A program made the translations under genes and the position numbers. From Corynebacterium sp. (GTDB lineage Bacteria; Actinomycetota; Actinomycetes; Mycobacteriales; Mycobacteriaceae): a stretch of DNA of 64,000 bases. Shown here one piece after another: positions 9,093-18,124 of the stretch (the first letter of the stretch is position 1; each line of letters begins with the position of its first letter). The stretch is from positions 1 to 64,000 of the forward strand of contig NZ_JALAGY010000052.1 of assembly GCF_022712195.1 (NCBI RefSeq). Direction: 5' to 3'. The notes beneath the pieces were generated by a model, which had not been told where the DNA came from, did no database searches, and saw nothing but the letters and a program-made list of their open reading frames with translations.

Positions 9093-10841
9093 ATGACCGC
9101 GCCCGTCCACCGCACGCACACCACCGACCGCGGGGTCACCCTGTCCGACCCCGCCGCCCTCGACCCCGCACTGTCGCACCTCGTCGGCCCCACCGACACC
9201 CCGTTGCTGGAGGAGACCATCGGCCAGAGCCTGGCCAGGACTGTCGCCTCCTTCCCCGACAACGACGCCCTCATCGACTTCTACGGTGACATCCACCTCA
9301 GCTACCAGGAGTTCCACCGTAAGGTGCTGCGCCTGGCGTCCGGCCTGCACAACGCCGGCTACCGCCGCGGCGACAGGATCGGGGTCTGGTCGCCCAACCG
9401 GTGGGAATGGACCGTCCTGCAGTTCGCCACCGCCGAGATCGGCGCCATCCTCGTCTGCATCAACCCCACCTACCGCACCCGCGAACTGACCTACGCGGTC
9501 AACCAGGCCGGGGTCAAGGCGTTGTTCTCCGCCGGGCGGTTCAAGGACTCCAACTACCGGGCCATGATCGGCACCGTGGAGCACACCTTCGACCGCCCCT
9601 ACCGGGAGACCGTCTTCTTCGGGTCGGAGAGGTGGGAGGAGTTGGCCTCCCACCCGATCGCCGACCTGGACCCGGTGCGGGAGACCCTGGACCCCCACGA
9701 CCCGATCAACATCCAGTACACCTCGGGGACCACCGGCATGGCGAAAGGGGCGACGCTTACCCACCACAACATCCTCAACAACGGCTACCTGCTGGGCGAG
9801 AGGCTGAAGTACAGCAGCTCCGACAGGGTGGTCATACCGGTGCCCTTCTTCCACTGCTTCGGCATGGTGATCGGTGTTCTCGGCGCGGTGACCCGCGGGG
9901 CCGCGATGATCATCCCGGGGCCGGTGTTCTCCCCGGAGAGCACCCTGGAGGCCGTCCACCACGGACAGGCGACGAGCCTGCTCGGCGTGCCGACGATGTT
10001 CATGGCCGAGCTCCAGCTGCTCGAACAGTGGCAGGAGCAGGGAAAGAACCTCGACCTGTCCCGGCTGCGCACCGGGATCATGGCGGGCACGTCGTGCCCC
10101 ACCAAGACCATGCGCGAGGTCATCGACGTCCTCGGCGTCACCGAGATCGGCATCGCCTACGGCATGACCGAGACCTCCCCGGTGAACCACCAGACGCTCC
10201 CGGACGACCCGGTGGTCAAGCGGGTCGAGACCGTGGGACGGGTGGGCCCGCACCTCGAGGTCAGGATCGTGGACCTCGAGGGCAACACCGTACCCAGGGA
10301 GGTCCAGGGCGAACTGCTGGTCCGCGGCTACGCGGTGATGCAGGGCTACTGGGACATGCCGGACAAGACCGCCGAGGCCGTGGACGCCGACGGTTGGATG
10401 CACTCCGGTGACCTGGGGGTCATGGACGCCGACGGCTACGTGCGCGTGACCGGCCGCATCAAGGACATGGTCATCAGGGGAGGGGAGAACATCTACCCGC
10501 GGGAGATCGAGGAGTTCCTCTACGAACACCCCGACATCGCCGACGTCCAGGTGATCGGCGTGCCGGACGACCGCTACGGCGAGGAACTCATGGCGTGGGT
10601 CATCATGCACGACGGGTCGGACCCGCTCAACACCGAGGACATCGCCGCGTTCTGCGAGGGCCGTCTCGCCCGGTTCAAGGTGCCGAGGTACGTCCACGTC
10701 ACCGACTCCTTCCCGATGACGCTGTCGGGCAAGGTGCGCAAGGTGGAGATGCGGGAGAAGGCAATCGGCATCCTCGGGCTCTACAGCGGCGACAGCAGCA
10801 AAAGCTGCAACAGTGAGGATGCGGACGGAGGCAGGTCATGA
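9093..10841 (+). CDS. fadD35: Fatty-acyl-CoA synthetase (AMP-binding), FadD35-like
   Basis: This 582-residue adenylate-forming enzyme should activate a carboxylic acid to its CoA thioester using ATP. The P-loop YTSGTTGMAKGATLTHHN is near residue 210, the adenylate motif YGMTETSP near 355, and the hinge and C-terminal motifs GRIKDMVIRGGENIYPRE and SGKVRKVEMRE close the protein. It is the sixth operon gene, 6 nt after citE, and overlaps scoA by four bases. It may activate free branched or short acids such as isovalerate; that specificity is inferred. Confidence 0.88.
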   Translation: MTAPVHRTHTTDRGVTLSDPAALDPALSHLVGPTDTPLLEETIGQSLARTVASFPDNDALIDFYGDIHLSYQEFHRKVLRLASGLHNAGYRRGDRIGVWSPNRWEWTVLQFATAEIGAILVCINPTYRTRELTYAVNQAGVKALFSAGRFKDSNYRAMIGTVEHTFDRPYRETVFFGSERWEELASHPIADLDPVRETLDPHDPINIQYTSGTTGMAKGATLTHHNILNNGYLLGERLKYSSSDRVVIPVPFFHCFGMVIGVLGAVTRGAAMIIPGPVFSPESTLEAVHHGQATSLLGVPTMFMAELQLLEQWQEQGKNLDLSRLRTGIMAGTSCPTKTMREVIDVLGVTEIGIAYGMTETSPVNHQTLPDDPVVKRVETVGRVGPHLEVRIVDLEGNTVPREVQGELLVRGYAVMQGYWDMPDKTAEAVDADGWMHSGDLGVMDADGYVRVTGRIKDMVIRGGENIYPREIEEFLYEHPDIADVQVIGVPDDRYGEELMAWVIMHDGSDPLNTEDIAAFCEGRLARFKVPRYVHVTDSFPMTLSGKVRKVEMREKAIGILGLYSGDSSKSCNSEDADGGRS

Positions 10842-11587
10842 CCACCCTGATGAGCGCGGCGCAGGCCGTCTCCGACATTCCCGACGGGGCGACACTGACC
10901 GTCGGCGGCTTCGGACTCTGCGGCGTCCCCCAGGTCGTCCTCACCGAACTCTCCCGCCGCGACGTGGGGAACTTCGAGGTGGTGTCCAACAACGCCGGCC
11001 TCGACGGCGTCGGCCTCGGCCTGCTGCTGAACTCGGGCCAGATCCGGCGCATGATCGCCAGCTACGTCGGGGAGAACAAGGAGTTCGCCCGCCAGTACCT
11101 CGACGGTGAGCTCGAACTCGAACTCACCCCGCAGGGCACACTCGCCGAGCGCATGCGCGCCGGGGGCTCCGGCATCGAGGGCTTCTACACCAGGACCGGG
11201 GTGGGCACGGTGGTCGCCGACGGCGGGATGCCGTGGAAGTACGGGCCTGACGGCGAGGTGGTGACAGTGTCACCGCCGAAGGAGACCCGGGTCGTCAACG
11301 GACGGGAGTGCGTCCTGGAGACCGCCATCACCGCGGACTTCTCCATCGTGCGCGCCGCCGTCGCCGACACCGCCGGCAACCTGAGGTTCAACCTCACCGC
11401 CCGCAACCTCAACCCGTTGGCCGCCATGGCGGGCAGGACCTGCATCGTCGAGGCGGAGAAGGTGGTGGAGAAGGGCGAGCTGGCCCCGGACGACATCCAC
11501 CTGCCGGGGATCTACGTCCACCGGATCGTGGAACTCACCGCCGCACAGGCGGCGGACAAACCCGTGGAGAAGGAGAGGCTGCGATGA
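10838..11587 (+). CDS. scoA: 3-oxoacid CoA-transferase subunit A
   Basis: This 249-residue alpha subunit of a succinyl-CoA:3-ketoacid type CoA transferase begins with the glycine-rich CoA-binding region ([19 protein letters not shown]). It also shows [30 protein letters not shown] and [13 protein letters not shown], which are diagnostic for the family. With ScoB it activates acetoacetate released by the CitE step to acetoacetyl-CoA for the thiolase. The ATG overlaps the previous stop (ATGA), and its stop overlaps scoB in the same way. Confidence 0.93.
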   Translation: MTTLMSAAQAVSDIPDGATLTVGGFGLCGVPQVVLTELSRRDVGNFEVVSNNAGLDGVGLGLLLNSGQIRRMIASYVGENKEFARQYLDGELELELTPQGTLAERMRAGGSGIEGFYTRTGVGTVVADGGMPWKYGPDGEVVTVSPPKETRVVNGRECVLETAITADFSIVRAAVADTAGNLRFNLTARNLNPLAAMAGRTCIVEAEKVVEKGELAPDDIHLPGIYVHRIVELTAAQAADKPVEKERLR

Positions 11588-12216
11588 GCTGGAGCAGACA
11601 GGAGATGGCGGCCCGGGCGGCCAGGGACCTGAAGGACGGACAGTACGTGAACCTGGGGATCGGGCTGCCCACCCTCATCCCCGACCACGTTCCCCCGGAC
11701 GTGCACGTGGTTCTGCAGAGCGAGAACGGGCTGCTCGGCATCGGCCCGTCGCCGACGAGGGAGGAACTGGACCCCGACCTGATCAACGCCGGCAAGGAGA
11801 CGGTCACGGCCCTGCCCGGATCAGCCACCTTCGACTCGGCGACGAGTTTCGGGATGATCCGGGGCGGGAAGATCGACCTGGCGATCCTCGGCGGTATGGA
11901 GGTCAACGACCGCGGTGACCTGGCCAACTGGATGGTCCCCGGCTCGATGGTCAAGGGGATGGGCGGGGCGATGGACCTGGTGGTCGGCGCGCGCCGGGTG
12001 GAGGTCCTCATGGAGCACCGAAGCCGCAGCGGTGCCCCGAAGATCGTGCGGGACATCAGTCTGCCGCTCACCGGTGTCGGTGTGGTCGACCGGATCATCA
12101 CCGACCTGTGCATTCTCGACCGCGACGAGGACGGGCTCGTCCTGGTGGAACTCGCCCCCGGTGTGACGGCGCAGGAGGTACGGGAGGCGACTGCCGCACC
12201 GGTCCGCGGCCTGTGA
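11584..12216 (+). CDS. scoB: 3-oxoacid CoA-transferase subunit B
   Basis: This 210-residue beta subunit carries the catalytic glutamate of the [10 protein letters not shown] motif (about residue 50), which forms the glutamyl-CoA intermediate. [15 protein letters not shown] and [18 protein letters not shown] are further family segments. It is the last gene of the operon. Its stop codon abuts the stop of the convergent DinB-like gene with no gap, and I see no hairpin terminator there. Confidence 0.93.
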   Translation: MSWSRQEMAARAARDLKDGQYVNLGIGLPTLIPDHVPPDVHVVLQSENGLLGIGPSPTREELDPDLINAGKETVTALPGSATFDSATSFGMIRGGKIDLAILGGMEVNDRGDLANWMVPGSMVKGMGGAMDLVVGARRVEVLMEHRSRSGAPKIVRDISLPLTGVGVVDRIITDLCILDRDEDGLVLVELAPGVTAQEVREATAAPVRGL

Positions 12217-13086
12217 TCACCGGTTACGCATGACGGCCTTCGGTGGTCCGGCGAAAGCCTGGGCGATCCCCGCCCACCGGTGGGCCTCGTCGCCGAGGAT
12301 CTCCAGGTCGAGGTCCTCCACCTCCCGCCGCTGGGTGACCAGGAGGCAGAAGTCGAGTGCCGGGCCCCGCACGGTCCCGGCTGCTTCGTCAGGGCCCCAG
12401 GTCCACCGCTCCCCGTCAGGCGCGTGCAGTTCCACCCGGAACTGCCCGGTCGGCGGGGTGAGCCCGTTGTTCACGTAGGCGAAGTCCCTGGTGATCACCC
12501 CCAGGTGACTGATGTCCTTCAGCCCGGGGGACGTCGGACGCCGGACGCCGAGCGCGTCCGCCACATCCTGACCGTGGGCCCAGGTCTCCATGAGTCTGGC
12601 GGTGGCCATCGACCGAAGGCTCATGGAAGGTCCGAACCAGAGGAACTTCCCGGGTGTACCCGCTGCGGCATCCCGCATGTCGCGGTCGAGCCGGGCACGG
12701 GAGGCGCGCCACCGGTCCAGCAGCGTGCCGGGTGGTGCCGCCGCCCCCTCGGCAGCGGTCGCGTCCACGGCCCCGGACGGGTCGGCGTCGAACCGGCGCC
12801 GGTAGCCGGCGAAGGGGCCGTCCGCGGTGTCCGGGGGTGTGGCCAGGGAGGCGGACGCGGCCTCGTCGGTCCAGGCGAGGTGGGCGATCTGGTGAGCCAC
12901 GGTCCACCCGGTCGCCGGGGTGGGGGATGCCCAGCCCTCCCCGTCGAGGTCACGGACGAGGCCGTCGAGTGTGTCACCTTCGACGGCGAGGGCGTCCAGA
13001 GTGGCTGTGGTGGCATCCGGGGTGGCATCCGGGGTGGGGTCAGGTGTGGTGTTCGTGGCGGGCGTCGGTGACGGGCGGTGGGTCAT
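12217..13086 (-). CDS. TIGR03084-type DinB/mycothiol-dependent maleylpyruvate isomerase-like protein
   Basis: This 289-residue protein has an N-terminal DinB-like four-helix domain with metal-binding histidines in GWTVAHQIAHLAWTDE and METWAHGQDVADALG. This resembles the MDMPI_N domain seen in many actinobacterial proteins thought to use mycothiol. I placed the start at the ATG at 13086 (MTHRPSPTP); upstream codons are in frame but look non-coding. The first 30 residues are a Thr/Pro/Asp-rich low-complexity tail caused by short direct repeats near 13015-13035. The catalytic activity is unknown. Confidence 0.75.
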   Translation of the reverse strand: MTHRPSPTPATNTTPDPTPDATPDATTATLDALAVEGDTLDGLVRDLDGEGWASPTPATGWTVAHQIAHLAWTDEAASASLATPPDTADGPFAGYRRRFDADPSGAVDATAAEGAAAPPGTLLDRWRASRARLDRDMRDAAAGTPGKFLWFGPSMSLRSMATARLMETWAHGQDVADALGVRRPTSPGLKDISHLGVITRDFAYVNNGLTPPTGQFRVELHAPDGERWTWGPDEAAGTVRGPALDFCLLVTQRREVEDLDLEILGDEAHRWAGIAQAFAGPPKAVMRNR

Positions 13087-13189
13087 GGAACCTCCGGTTT
13101 CGGGATGGTGTACCCCGGATGGTCGCACGCCGCACCGCCCGCCAGCAGCTGAATGCGGCGGACCGTGCTTCACGAGGGGGAGCCACCGG

Positions 13190-14152
13190 CTATCCCAGCA
13201 GGACGGTGATCACCGCGATGGAGGGGATCGAGAGCATGGTGCTGACGACCGCGGAGTCGCGGGCAAGCACGGTGTTCACGCCGAAGCGCTGGGAATAGGT
13301 GAACACGTTCTGTGCGGTCGGCAGGGCCGCCACGACCACGAAGGCGAGCAGGGCGGGGCCTGAGGCGTCGAAGAGCAGCCGGGCGGCGGCGTAGGCGAGC
13401 AGCGGGTGGCCGACCGTCTTCATCAGCGAGGCGATCCACACGCTGCGCCGTGGGCTGGTCTCCCGGTCCAGTACGGTCACCTCGGCCATGGAGAGCCCGA
13501 AGGCCACCAGGGCGGCGGGTACGGCTCCGGCGGCGAGCAGGGAGACCGGTTCGGCGAGGATGTCCGGCAGCTCCCTGCCGGTCCCGGTGTGCACCAGGGA
13601 CAGGGTGACCCCGGCCACCGCGGCAAGGATGAGCGGGTTGCGGACGATGCCGAGGACAAGCTCGCGGACCAGGGGGCCGAGGTGGTCGGCGGTACCGGTG
13701 CGGGAACGTCGCGAGGTGACGTCGAGCAGGAGCACCGTCACCGGCCCGTAGACGGCGACCTGGAAGATGATCACCGGCAGGGAGGCGGTGGGGTCGTCCA
13801 GCACGTGGGTGGTGATCGGGATCCCGAGGTTCGACCCGTTGCAGTAGGAGCAGGCCAGCATCGTGACCAGGCTGTCGGACACCGGGCGGCGGGCGAGGAA
13901 GCGGTAGCCGAGGAAGCCGAGCGCTCCGGCGGCGAGGGTGCTGACTACGACGACCGCGAGGTTCTCCCCGAAGAGGGTGGCCAGGTCGGCCTCGCGCAGG
14001 AAGTTGATGAGCAGCGCCGGTGTGGCCAGGTAGAACACGAACATGTTCAGCGGGTAGACGGCGCGGGGGCCCAGGAGCCCACGGCGTCCCACCGCGTAGC
14101 CCAGCGCGATGATGATGACGACCACCATGAACCCGCTGAGAACGTTAAGCAT
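13190..14152 (-). CDS. AEC-family membrane permease (auxin efflux carrier type)
   Basis: This 320-residue protein is dominated by about ten hydrophobic segments in two repeats of five, the AEC plan. Characteristic pieces are FYLATPALLINFLRE near residue 40, CSYCNGSNLGIPI near residue 100 and ALPTAQNVFTYSQRFG near residue 280. Family members export or import small organic anions such as malate or malonate, but the sequence gives no substrate. The gene is separate from its neighbours. Confidence 0.85.
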   Translation of the reverse strand: MLNVLSGFMVVVIIIALGYAVGRRGLLGPRAVYPLNMFVFYLATPALLINFLREADLATLFGENLAVVVVSTLAAGALGFLGYRFLARRPVSDSLVTMLACSYCNGSNLGIPITTHVLDDPTASLPVIIFQVAVYGPVTVLLLDVTSRRSRTGTADHLGPLVRELVLGIVRNPLILAAVAGVTLSLVHTGTGRELPDILAEPVSLLAAGAVPAALVAFGLSMAEVTVLDRETSPRRSVWIASLMKTVGHPLLAYAAARLLFDASGPALLAFVVVAALPTAQNVFTYSQRFGVNTVLARDSAVVSTMLSIPSIAVITVLLG

Positions 14153-14209
14153 GTGCTCTATTAGATCAGGCCGGTGGCCACCTCACCGATGTGGGGGAGG
14201 GGCGGGGCT

Positions 14210-14899
14210 TCAGCGCCCGTAGACGACGTACGCCTTCGCCCAGGAGTCGCAGAGGTGCTGGCGGTGCGGGTCGCGGGCGATCAGGACACCCAACGCGGCG
14301 TAGATGCCGATGGTGGCGAAGGTGCCGACGAACGGGATCATGCCGGCGACTGTGATCGCCAGGTACCAGCTGTTGCGGATGAAGGAGTCTTTCGCGGAGA
14401 TCGTGCGGCCGTCCGCGTCGACGACCTTCATGCCGAGCGCCATCTTGCCCACGGTCCGTCCCTTGCTCGTCTCCATGAGGACCCGGTAGATGAACCACAG
14501 GACGACCGAGAGTACGCCGAGGAGATAGATCTTGCCCATGGCGAGCTCCGGCTCGGCACCGACCTGACCGGCGTCGAGCCAGGCGTAGTAGTTGTCCACC
14601 CAGTCGAGGAAATCGGGCACGAGGAAGAACCCCATGATGACGGCCATCACGAAGAAGAAGAGCACGGCGTCGATGAGGTACGCCCCGAGCCGACGGCCCG
14701 CCCCGGGGTAGGAGTCACCGGGCACCGGGTAGCCGGGGTCCTGGGTCTGGCCGTACCCGAAGTTCGGGTCGTACCCGGCTCCGCCGGCGCCACCGCTGAC
14801 GTAGTCACCGTAGGACGGGAGCCCTCCGGTGCTGTCGGCGCCGCCGGTGTTCTCGGGGCGCCCCTGGGAGGGGTTGTTCGGGTCGAAGGGGTTGGTCAC
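14210..14899 (-). CDS. RDD-domain membrane protein
   Basis: This 229-residue protein has a Gly/Pro/Tyr/Asn-rich soluble N-terminus (about 85 residues) followed by an RDD domain with three membrane helices. The domain begins GAGRRLGAYLIDAVLFFFV and includes SKGRTVGKMALGMKVVDADG. The start is a GTG at 14899 preceded by GAAAGG. RDD proteins are mostly uncharacterised; some take part in Na+/H+ exchange. No function is assigned here. Confidence 0.8.
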   Translation of the reverse strand: MTNPFDPNNPSQGRPENTGGADSTGGLPSYGDYVSGGAGGAGYDPNFGYGQTQDPGYPVPGDSYPGAGRRLGAYLIDAVLFFFVMAVIMGFFLVPDFLDWVDNYYAWLDAGQVGAEPELAMGKIYLLGVLSVVLWFIYRVLMETSKGRTVGKMALGMKVVDADGRTISAKDSFIRNSWYLAITVAGMIPFVGTFATIGIYAALGVLIARDPHRQHLCDSWAKAYVVYGR

Positions 14900-15005
14900 G
14901 GGTGCCTTTCACGGGGGATTCTTCGGGCGTTCTCCGGCCTGTCTCCGGTGCTTCTCCGGTGCCGGTGGGGATGTCTCAGGCTAGCATCCGGTGTCGCAGG
15001 TACGA

Positions 15006-15043
15006 CTGAACCCCGCCGCCGGCGGACCGGTGACGGGGTTCAG
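15006..15043 (-). terminator. Possible terminator hairpin after rpsR
   Basis: A 10-bp inverted repeat (CTGAACCCCG with CGGGGTTCAG) with an inner GC-rich hairpin lies 49 nt past the rpsR stop on the minus strand. There is no U-tract on either side, so this is a structural candidate only. The rest of the 192-nt spacer to the RDD gene holds nothing else I can support. Confidence 0.35.
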
Positions 15044-15091
15044 AAGGTCTTAGTTAAACGCGCGCTGCTGCAACGTGGAGTTCGTGCAGGA

Positions 15092-15340
15092 TCAGCGGCT
15101 GTGGAACGGCAGGAGAGCCATTTCACGTGCGTTCTTGATCGCGGTGGCGACCTCACGCTGCTGACGCGGGGTCAGACCGGTGACGCGACGGCCACGGATC
15201 TTGCCGCGGTCGGAGATGAACTTACGCAGCAGGGCGTAGTCCTTGTAGTCGACGGTCTCGATGCCCTCGGCCTTGAGCGGGTTCTTCTTCGGGCGGCGGG
15301 ACTGCTCGAGCCGCGCCTTCTTGTGGTTGGTGCGCTTCAT
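15092..15340 (-). CDS. rpsR: 30S ribosomal protein S18 (cysteine-free form)
   Basis: This 82-residue small-subunit protein is recognised from [19 protein letters not shown] and [21 protein letters not shown]. It has no cysteines, so it is the zinc-independent form. It is the last gene of the minus-strand unit rpmB-rpmG-rpsN-rpsR, 14 nt after rpsN. Confidence 0.97.
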   Translation of the reverse strand: MKRTNHKKARLEQSRRPKKNPLKAEGIETVDYKDYALLRKFISDRGKIRGRRVTGLTPRQQREVATAIKNAREMALLPFHSR

Positions 15341-15354
15341 GCGTGTGCTCCCTT

Positions 15355-15660
15355 TTACCAGCTGGACTTGCGAACGCCGGGCAGCTCACCGCGGTGAGCC
15401 ATCTCGCGGACGCGGACACGGGACAGGCCGAACTTGCGGAGGTAGCCGCGGGGGCGGCCGTCTGCGGCGTCGCGGTTACGGACGCGGACCGGGGCAGCGT
15501 CGCGCGGCTGACGGTTCAGCTCGAACTGTGCCTCGGCACGCTCGTCGTCGGTGGAGTTCGGGTTCTTGATGATCGCCTTGAGCTCGGCACGGCGCTCAGC
15601 GAAACGGGCGACGATTTCCTTACGCTGCTCGTTCTTCGCGATCTTGGACTTCTTGGCCAT
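15355..15660 (-). CDS. rpsN: 30S ribosomal protein S14 (long, cysteine-free form)
   Basis: This 101-residue long-form S14 ([14 protein letters not shown] start, ending [11 protein letters not shown]) lacks the CxxC...CxxC zinc motif of the short form. The length and absence of cysteines mark the zinc-independent type. It starts 3 nt after the rpmG stop and is probably co-translated with it. Confidence 0.97.
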   Translation of the reverse strand: MAKKSKIAKNEQRKEIVARFAERRAELKAIIKNPNSTDDERAEAQFELNRQPRDAAPVRVRNRDAADGRPRGYLRKFGLSRVRVREMAHRGELPGVRKSSW

Positions 15661-15663
15661 AGA

Positions 15664-15828
15664 TTAACGCTCCTCGCGGAACTCGACGTGCTTCCGGACG
15701 ATCGGATCAAACTTCTTCAGGGTGATCCGGTCCGGGTTGTTCCGCTTGTTCTTGCGGGTCACGTAGGTGTAACCGGTGCCCGCGGTGGACTTCAGCTTGA
15801 TGATGGGGCGGATATCGTTACGTGCCAC
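15664..15828 (-). CDS. rpmG: 50S ribosomal protein L33 (cysteine-free form)
   Basis: This 54-residue protein begins with a GTG at 15828 ([20 protein letters not shown]) and ends [11 protein letters not shown]. It has no CxxC pairs, so it is the zinc-independent L33 type. The GTG start shares one base with the rpmB stop codon. Confidence 0.95.
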
Positions 15829-16064
15829 TAGATCTTCTCCCCACGTGCGCGGATCTTGGCGACGACGGACTCGATGCCGTCTCGGTCGATGGTCTTCAGG
15901 CCCTTGGTGGAGACGTTCAGAGTGACGGAACGACCCTCAGAGGGCAGGTAGAACGAACGACGCTGGATGTTCGGGTTCCAGCGACGGTTCGTGCGGCGGT
16001 GCGAGTGCGAGACGGTTTTGCCGAAGCTCGGCTTCCGACCCGTGACCTGGCAATGTGCCGACAT
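15828..16064 (-). CDS. rpmB: 50S ribosomal protein L28
   Basis: This 78-residue L28 starts [16 protein letters not shown] at the ATG at 16064. In-frame codons extend further upstream but do not resemble L28. [20 protein letters not shown] is the conserved core. It is the first gene of the minus-strand unit. A single cysteine is present but no zinc-binding pair. Confidence 0.96.
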
Positions 16065-16534
16065 GGGTATCTTTCTCCTTCCGCCCGCGTAGCCGGTCCC
16101 TTGTGCCGCGCAGGCAGTGGGAGACACCACTGCAGAAACCCACATCTAGACGGGATGTGGGGCCGGGGCACTGTCTGGGGCCGATCGCGCGTGCGATGAC
16201 GTTTACTAAGACAACAGCGTTGCACGACACTACCCCATTCCGGCCTCCGGTCCTAATCCGGTGGCGTCCTGCCAGGGTCCTGCCGTGGTCCTTCTGTGGT
16301 CCTTCTGTATTCGTCCTGCGGTCCCCGGGCCGTCCGCCCGTCGGATTTCCCCGTGCGGGCGCGAGAGGATAGACTGGTCGATCGTGTTGCGACCTGACCG
16401 CCCGTGATCCCACGGGGCGGCCGGAAGCGCCCGCACTCCAAACCCGACCCAGGCACGACTCGCCGTCCCGGTCGCCGGCAACGGTGGACAGGATGAGGGG
16501 GACCGACCTGGCGCACAACCCTGAGGGATTGAGA
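16065..16534. other. Divergent control region between rpmB and rpmE2 (470 nt)
   Basis: No gene is seen here. On the rpmB side lies a perfect 7-bp hairpin (GCAGTGG with CCACTGC, 16114-16133), which would sit in the rpmB leader and could be a ribosomal-protein feedback site. A short direct repeat of GTGGTCCTTCT occurs near 16290. A -10 box TAGACT at 16370-16375 would give rpmE2 a leader of about 150 nt. I found no convincing Zur box in the spacer. Confidence 0.5.
16370..16375 (+). promoter_or_regulatory. Putative -10 box for rpmE2-rpmF
   Basis: TAGACT fits the corynebacterial TANNNT -10 consensus and lies about 160 nt before rpmE2, implying a long untranslated leader. Confidence 0.45.
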
Positions 16535-16810
16535 ATGAAGAACGATATTCACCCCGACTACCACCCGGTGGTCTTCAAGGACGCCAGCACTGGCCACCAG
16601 TTCCTGACGCGTTCCACCGCAACCTCCGACCGCTCCGTGGAGTGGGAGGACGGCAACGAGTACCCGTTGATCGTCGTTGACGTCACCAGCGAGTCCCACC
16701 CCTTCTGGACCGGTGCACAGCGTGTCATGGACACCGCCGGCCGCGTCGAGAAGTTCCAGCGTCGTTACGGCAACCGTGTTCGCCGTACCAAGAAGAACGA
16801 GGAGGGCTAA
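16535..16810 (+). CDS. rpmE2: 50S ribosomal protein L31 type B
   Basis: This 91-residue type B L31 starts [16 protein letters not shown] and has [19 protein letters not shown], with no zinc-binding cysteines. The ATG at 16535 is preceded by GAGGGA. It leads the plus-strand pair rpmE2-rpmF, divergent from the other ribosomal protein unit. The same arrangement is found in C. glutamicum. Confidence 0.96.
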   Translation: MKNDIHPDYHPVVFKDASTGHQFLTRSTATSDRSVEWEDGNEYPLIVVDVTSESHPFWTGAQRVMDTAGRVEKFQRRYGNRVRRTKKNEEG

Positions 16811-16815
16811 GAGCA

Positions 16816-16983
16816 ATGGCTGTTCCGAAGCGCCGTCTTTCCCGCGCCAACACCCACCACCGTCGTTCGAACTGGAAGTCCGACAACGTCGCACTCCAGA
16901 GCGTCAAGGTCGACGGCCGTGAGGTCCAGATCCCCCGTCGTCTGGTCAAGGCAGCGAAGCTGGGCCTGGTCGACCTCGACTAG
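16816..16983 (+). CDS. rpmF: 50S ribosomal protein L32
   Basis: This 55-residue L32 begins [20 protein letters not shown] and ends [11 protein letters not shown]. No CxxC pairs are present, so it is again the zinc-independent type. It starts 5 nt after the rpmE2 stop and is followed by a strong terminator. Confidence 0.95.
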   Translation: MAVPKRRLSRANTHHRRSNWKSDNVALQSVKVDGREVQIPRRLVKAAKLGLVDLD

Positions 16984-17002
16984 TCCCCGCACCTGTGAGG
17001 TG

Positions 17003-17033
17003 ACCCCCGTCGACCCTGTCGACGGGGGTTTTC
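17003..17033 (+). terminator. Rho-independent terminator after rpmF
   Basis: A perfect 12-bp stem (ACCCCCGTCGAC with GTCGACGGGGGT) closes on a 3-nt loop and is followed by TTTT, 20 nt after the rpmF stop. Confidence 0.9.
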
Positions 17034-17036
17034 CCT

Positions 17037-17060
17037 TGCCTTTCCGCGCGCGGAAAGGCA
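17037..17060. repeat. 24-bp perfect palindrome downstream of the rpmF terminator
   Basis: TGCCTTTCCGCG is followed at once by its exact reverse complement, a loopless 24-bp palindrome. It could be a second transcript-end structure or a protein binding site upstream of mprA. The next promoter region begins about 80 nt further on. Confidence 0.6.
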
Positions 17061-17201
17061 CTTCTGCAGGTACACTGGGGCGGGTCCGGCTTTACCGGCA
17101 GGTTTCCGTCTAGTTCAGGTCCGGTGTAGATTCCCTGTCAGTTGACTGTGGGATGCGTTTTGGGGTGTCGCAACGGCTCTGCGCTGGTGCAGAATGGCGG
17201 G

Positions 17202-17897
17202 ATGAAGATTCTTGTTGTCGACGATGATCAGACGGTAAGGGACTCTCTCCGACGCTCTCTCACGTTCAACGGTTACGACGTGGCCGCAGCGGGAGACGGC
17301 GATGACGCCCTCCGCCTGGTTCGTCAGGAGGCGCCGGACCTGGTGATCCTCGATGTCGAACTGCCCGGGGTCGACGGCCTCACCGTCTGCCGCGACCTCC
17401 GGAGTGCCGGAAATGACGTCCTCATCCTCATGCTGTCGGACAGTGACGATGTCGCGGACCGCGTCGCCGGACTGGACGCGGGGGCGGACGACTTCATGTC
17501 CAAGCCCTACGCCCTCGAAGAGGTTCTCGCACGCGTGCGCTCGCTGCACCGCCGGTCGGTGCGCACCGCGGTGGCGCAGAACGTCGAGGTCAAGCCGCTG
17601 GCGTTCGAGGACCTGTCCCTGAACCCGGAGACCCGGGAGGTCAGCCGCGGTGACCGCAGGATCAGCCTGACACGCACGGAGTTCGCCCTGCTGCAGCTGC
17701 TGATGAAGAACCAGCGCAAGGTGCTCAGCCGCACCAAGATCCTCGAGGAGGTGTGGGGGTACGACTTCCCGACCTCGGGCAACGCTCTCGAGGTCTACAT
17801 CGGCTACCTCCGCCGTAAGACGGAGGAAGGCGGGGAGTCCCGGCTGATCCACACGGTGCGCGGGGTGGGCTACGTCCTGCGCGACGACGCGCCCTAG
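17202..17897 (+). CDS. mprA: OmpR/PhoB-type response regulator, MprA-like
   Basis: This 231-residue regulator has an N-terminal receiver domain: acidic pocket VVDDD, phospho-acceptor Asp in [13 protein letters not shown] near residue 48, and the lysine of [11 protein letters not shown] near residue 103. A C-terminal winged helix follows ([13 protein letters not shown], then [11 protein letters not shown]...[11 protein letters not shown]). In related genomes mprA (C. glutamicum cgtR2) is followed by the kinase gene mprB (cgtS2) and then pepD. Here pepD follows directly and mprB is missing. The start ATG at 17202 begins MKILVVDDD; codons upstream in frame look untranslated. Confidence 0.92.
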   Translation: MKILVVDDDQTVRDSLRRSLTFNGYDVAAAGDGDDALRLVRQEAPDLVILDVELPGVDGLTVCRDLRSAGNDVLILMLSDSDDVADRVAGLDAGADDFMSKPYALEEVLARVRSLHRRSVRTAVAQNVEVKPLAFEDLSLNPETREVSRGDRRISLTRTEFALLQLLMKNQRKVLSRTKILEEVWGYDFPTSGNALEVYIGYLRRKTEEGGESRLIHTVRGVGYVLRDDAP

Positions 17898-18124
17898 AGG
17901 GGGGCGTAGGGGAGGTCCGTCGCCCACTTTCGCGCTGCCACCTGTTTCCTGGAGAAACGCTGAGTGCGGACTCCATGGACGCCGATAACGGTACTCCGCG
18001 ATTCGGAGGACACTGTCAGGTGGCGCGGACGGACCACCAACCCTGGTCGACCACAATGGTGTGTGTCGGAGACAGTTGAGTGAGTTTGAGTGAGCCGGTG
18101 AACGTACCGGCGAAGGAGAGTCAG
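17898..18124 (+). promoter_or_regulatory. mprA-pepD spacer (227 nt), candidate pepD promoter region
   Basis: There is no gene, and no recognisable remnant of the mprB kinase normally found here. A short inverted repeat (GCGCCC with GGGGCG) lies at the mprA stop. GATAACGGTACT near 17980 and AAGGAGAG just before pepD are visible. The spacer could hold MprA boxes, but I cannot identify one with confidence. Confidence 0.4.

Noticed and set aside
8025..10697. An 890-codon minus-strand open frame opposite citE and fadD35
   Set aside because: It is the antisense shadow of confirmed enzymes, rich in Gly/Val/Asp/His and without motifs.
16533..16551. A Zur-box-like palindrome, TGAAGAACGATATTCA, at the rpmE2 start
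   Set aside because: It lies inside the conserved first codons of L31 (MKNDIH), so the pattern is explained by coding sequence. Spacing and sequence do not fit a Zur box well.
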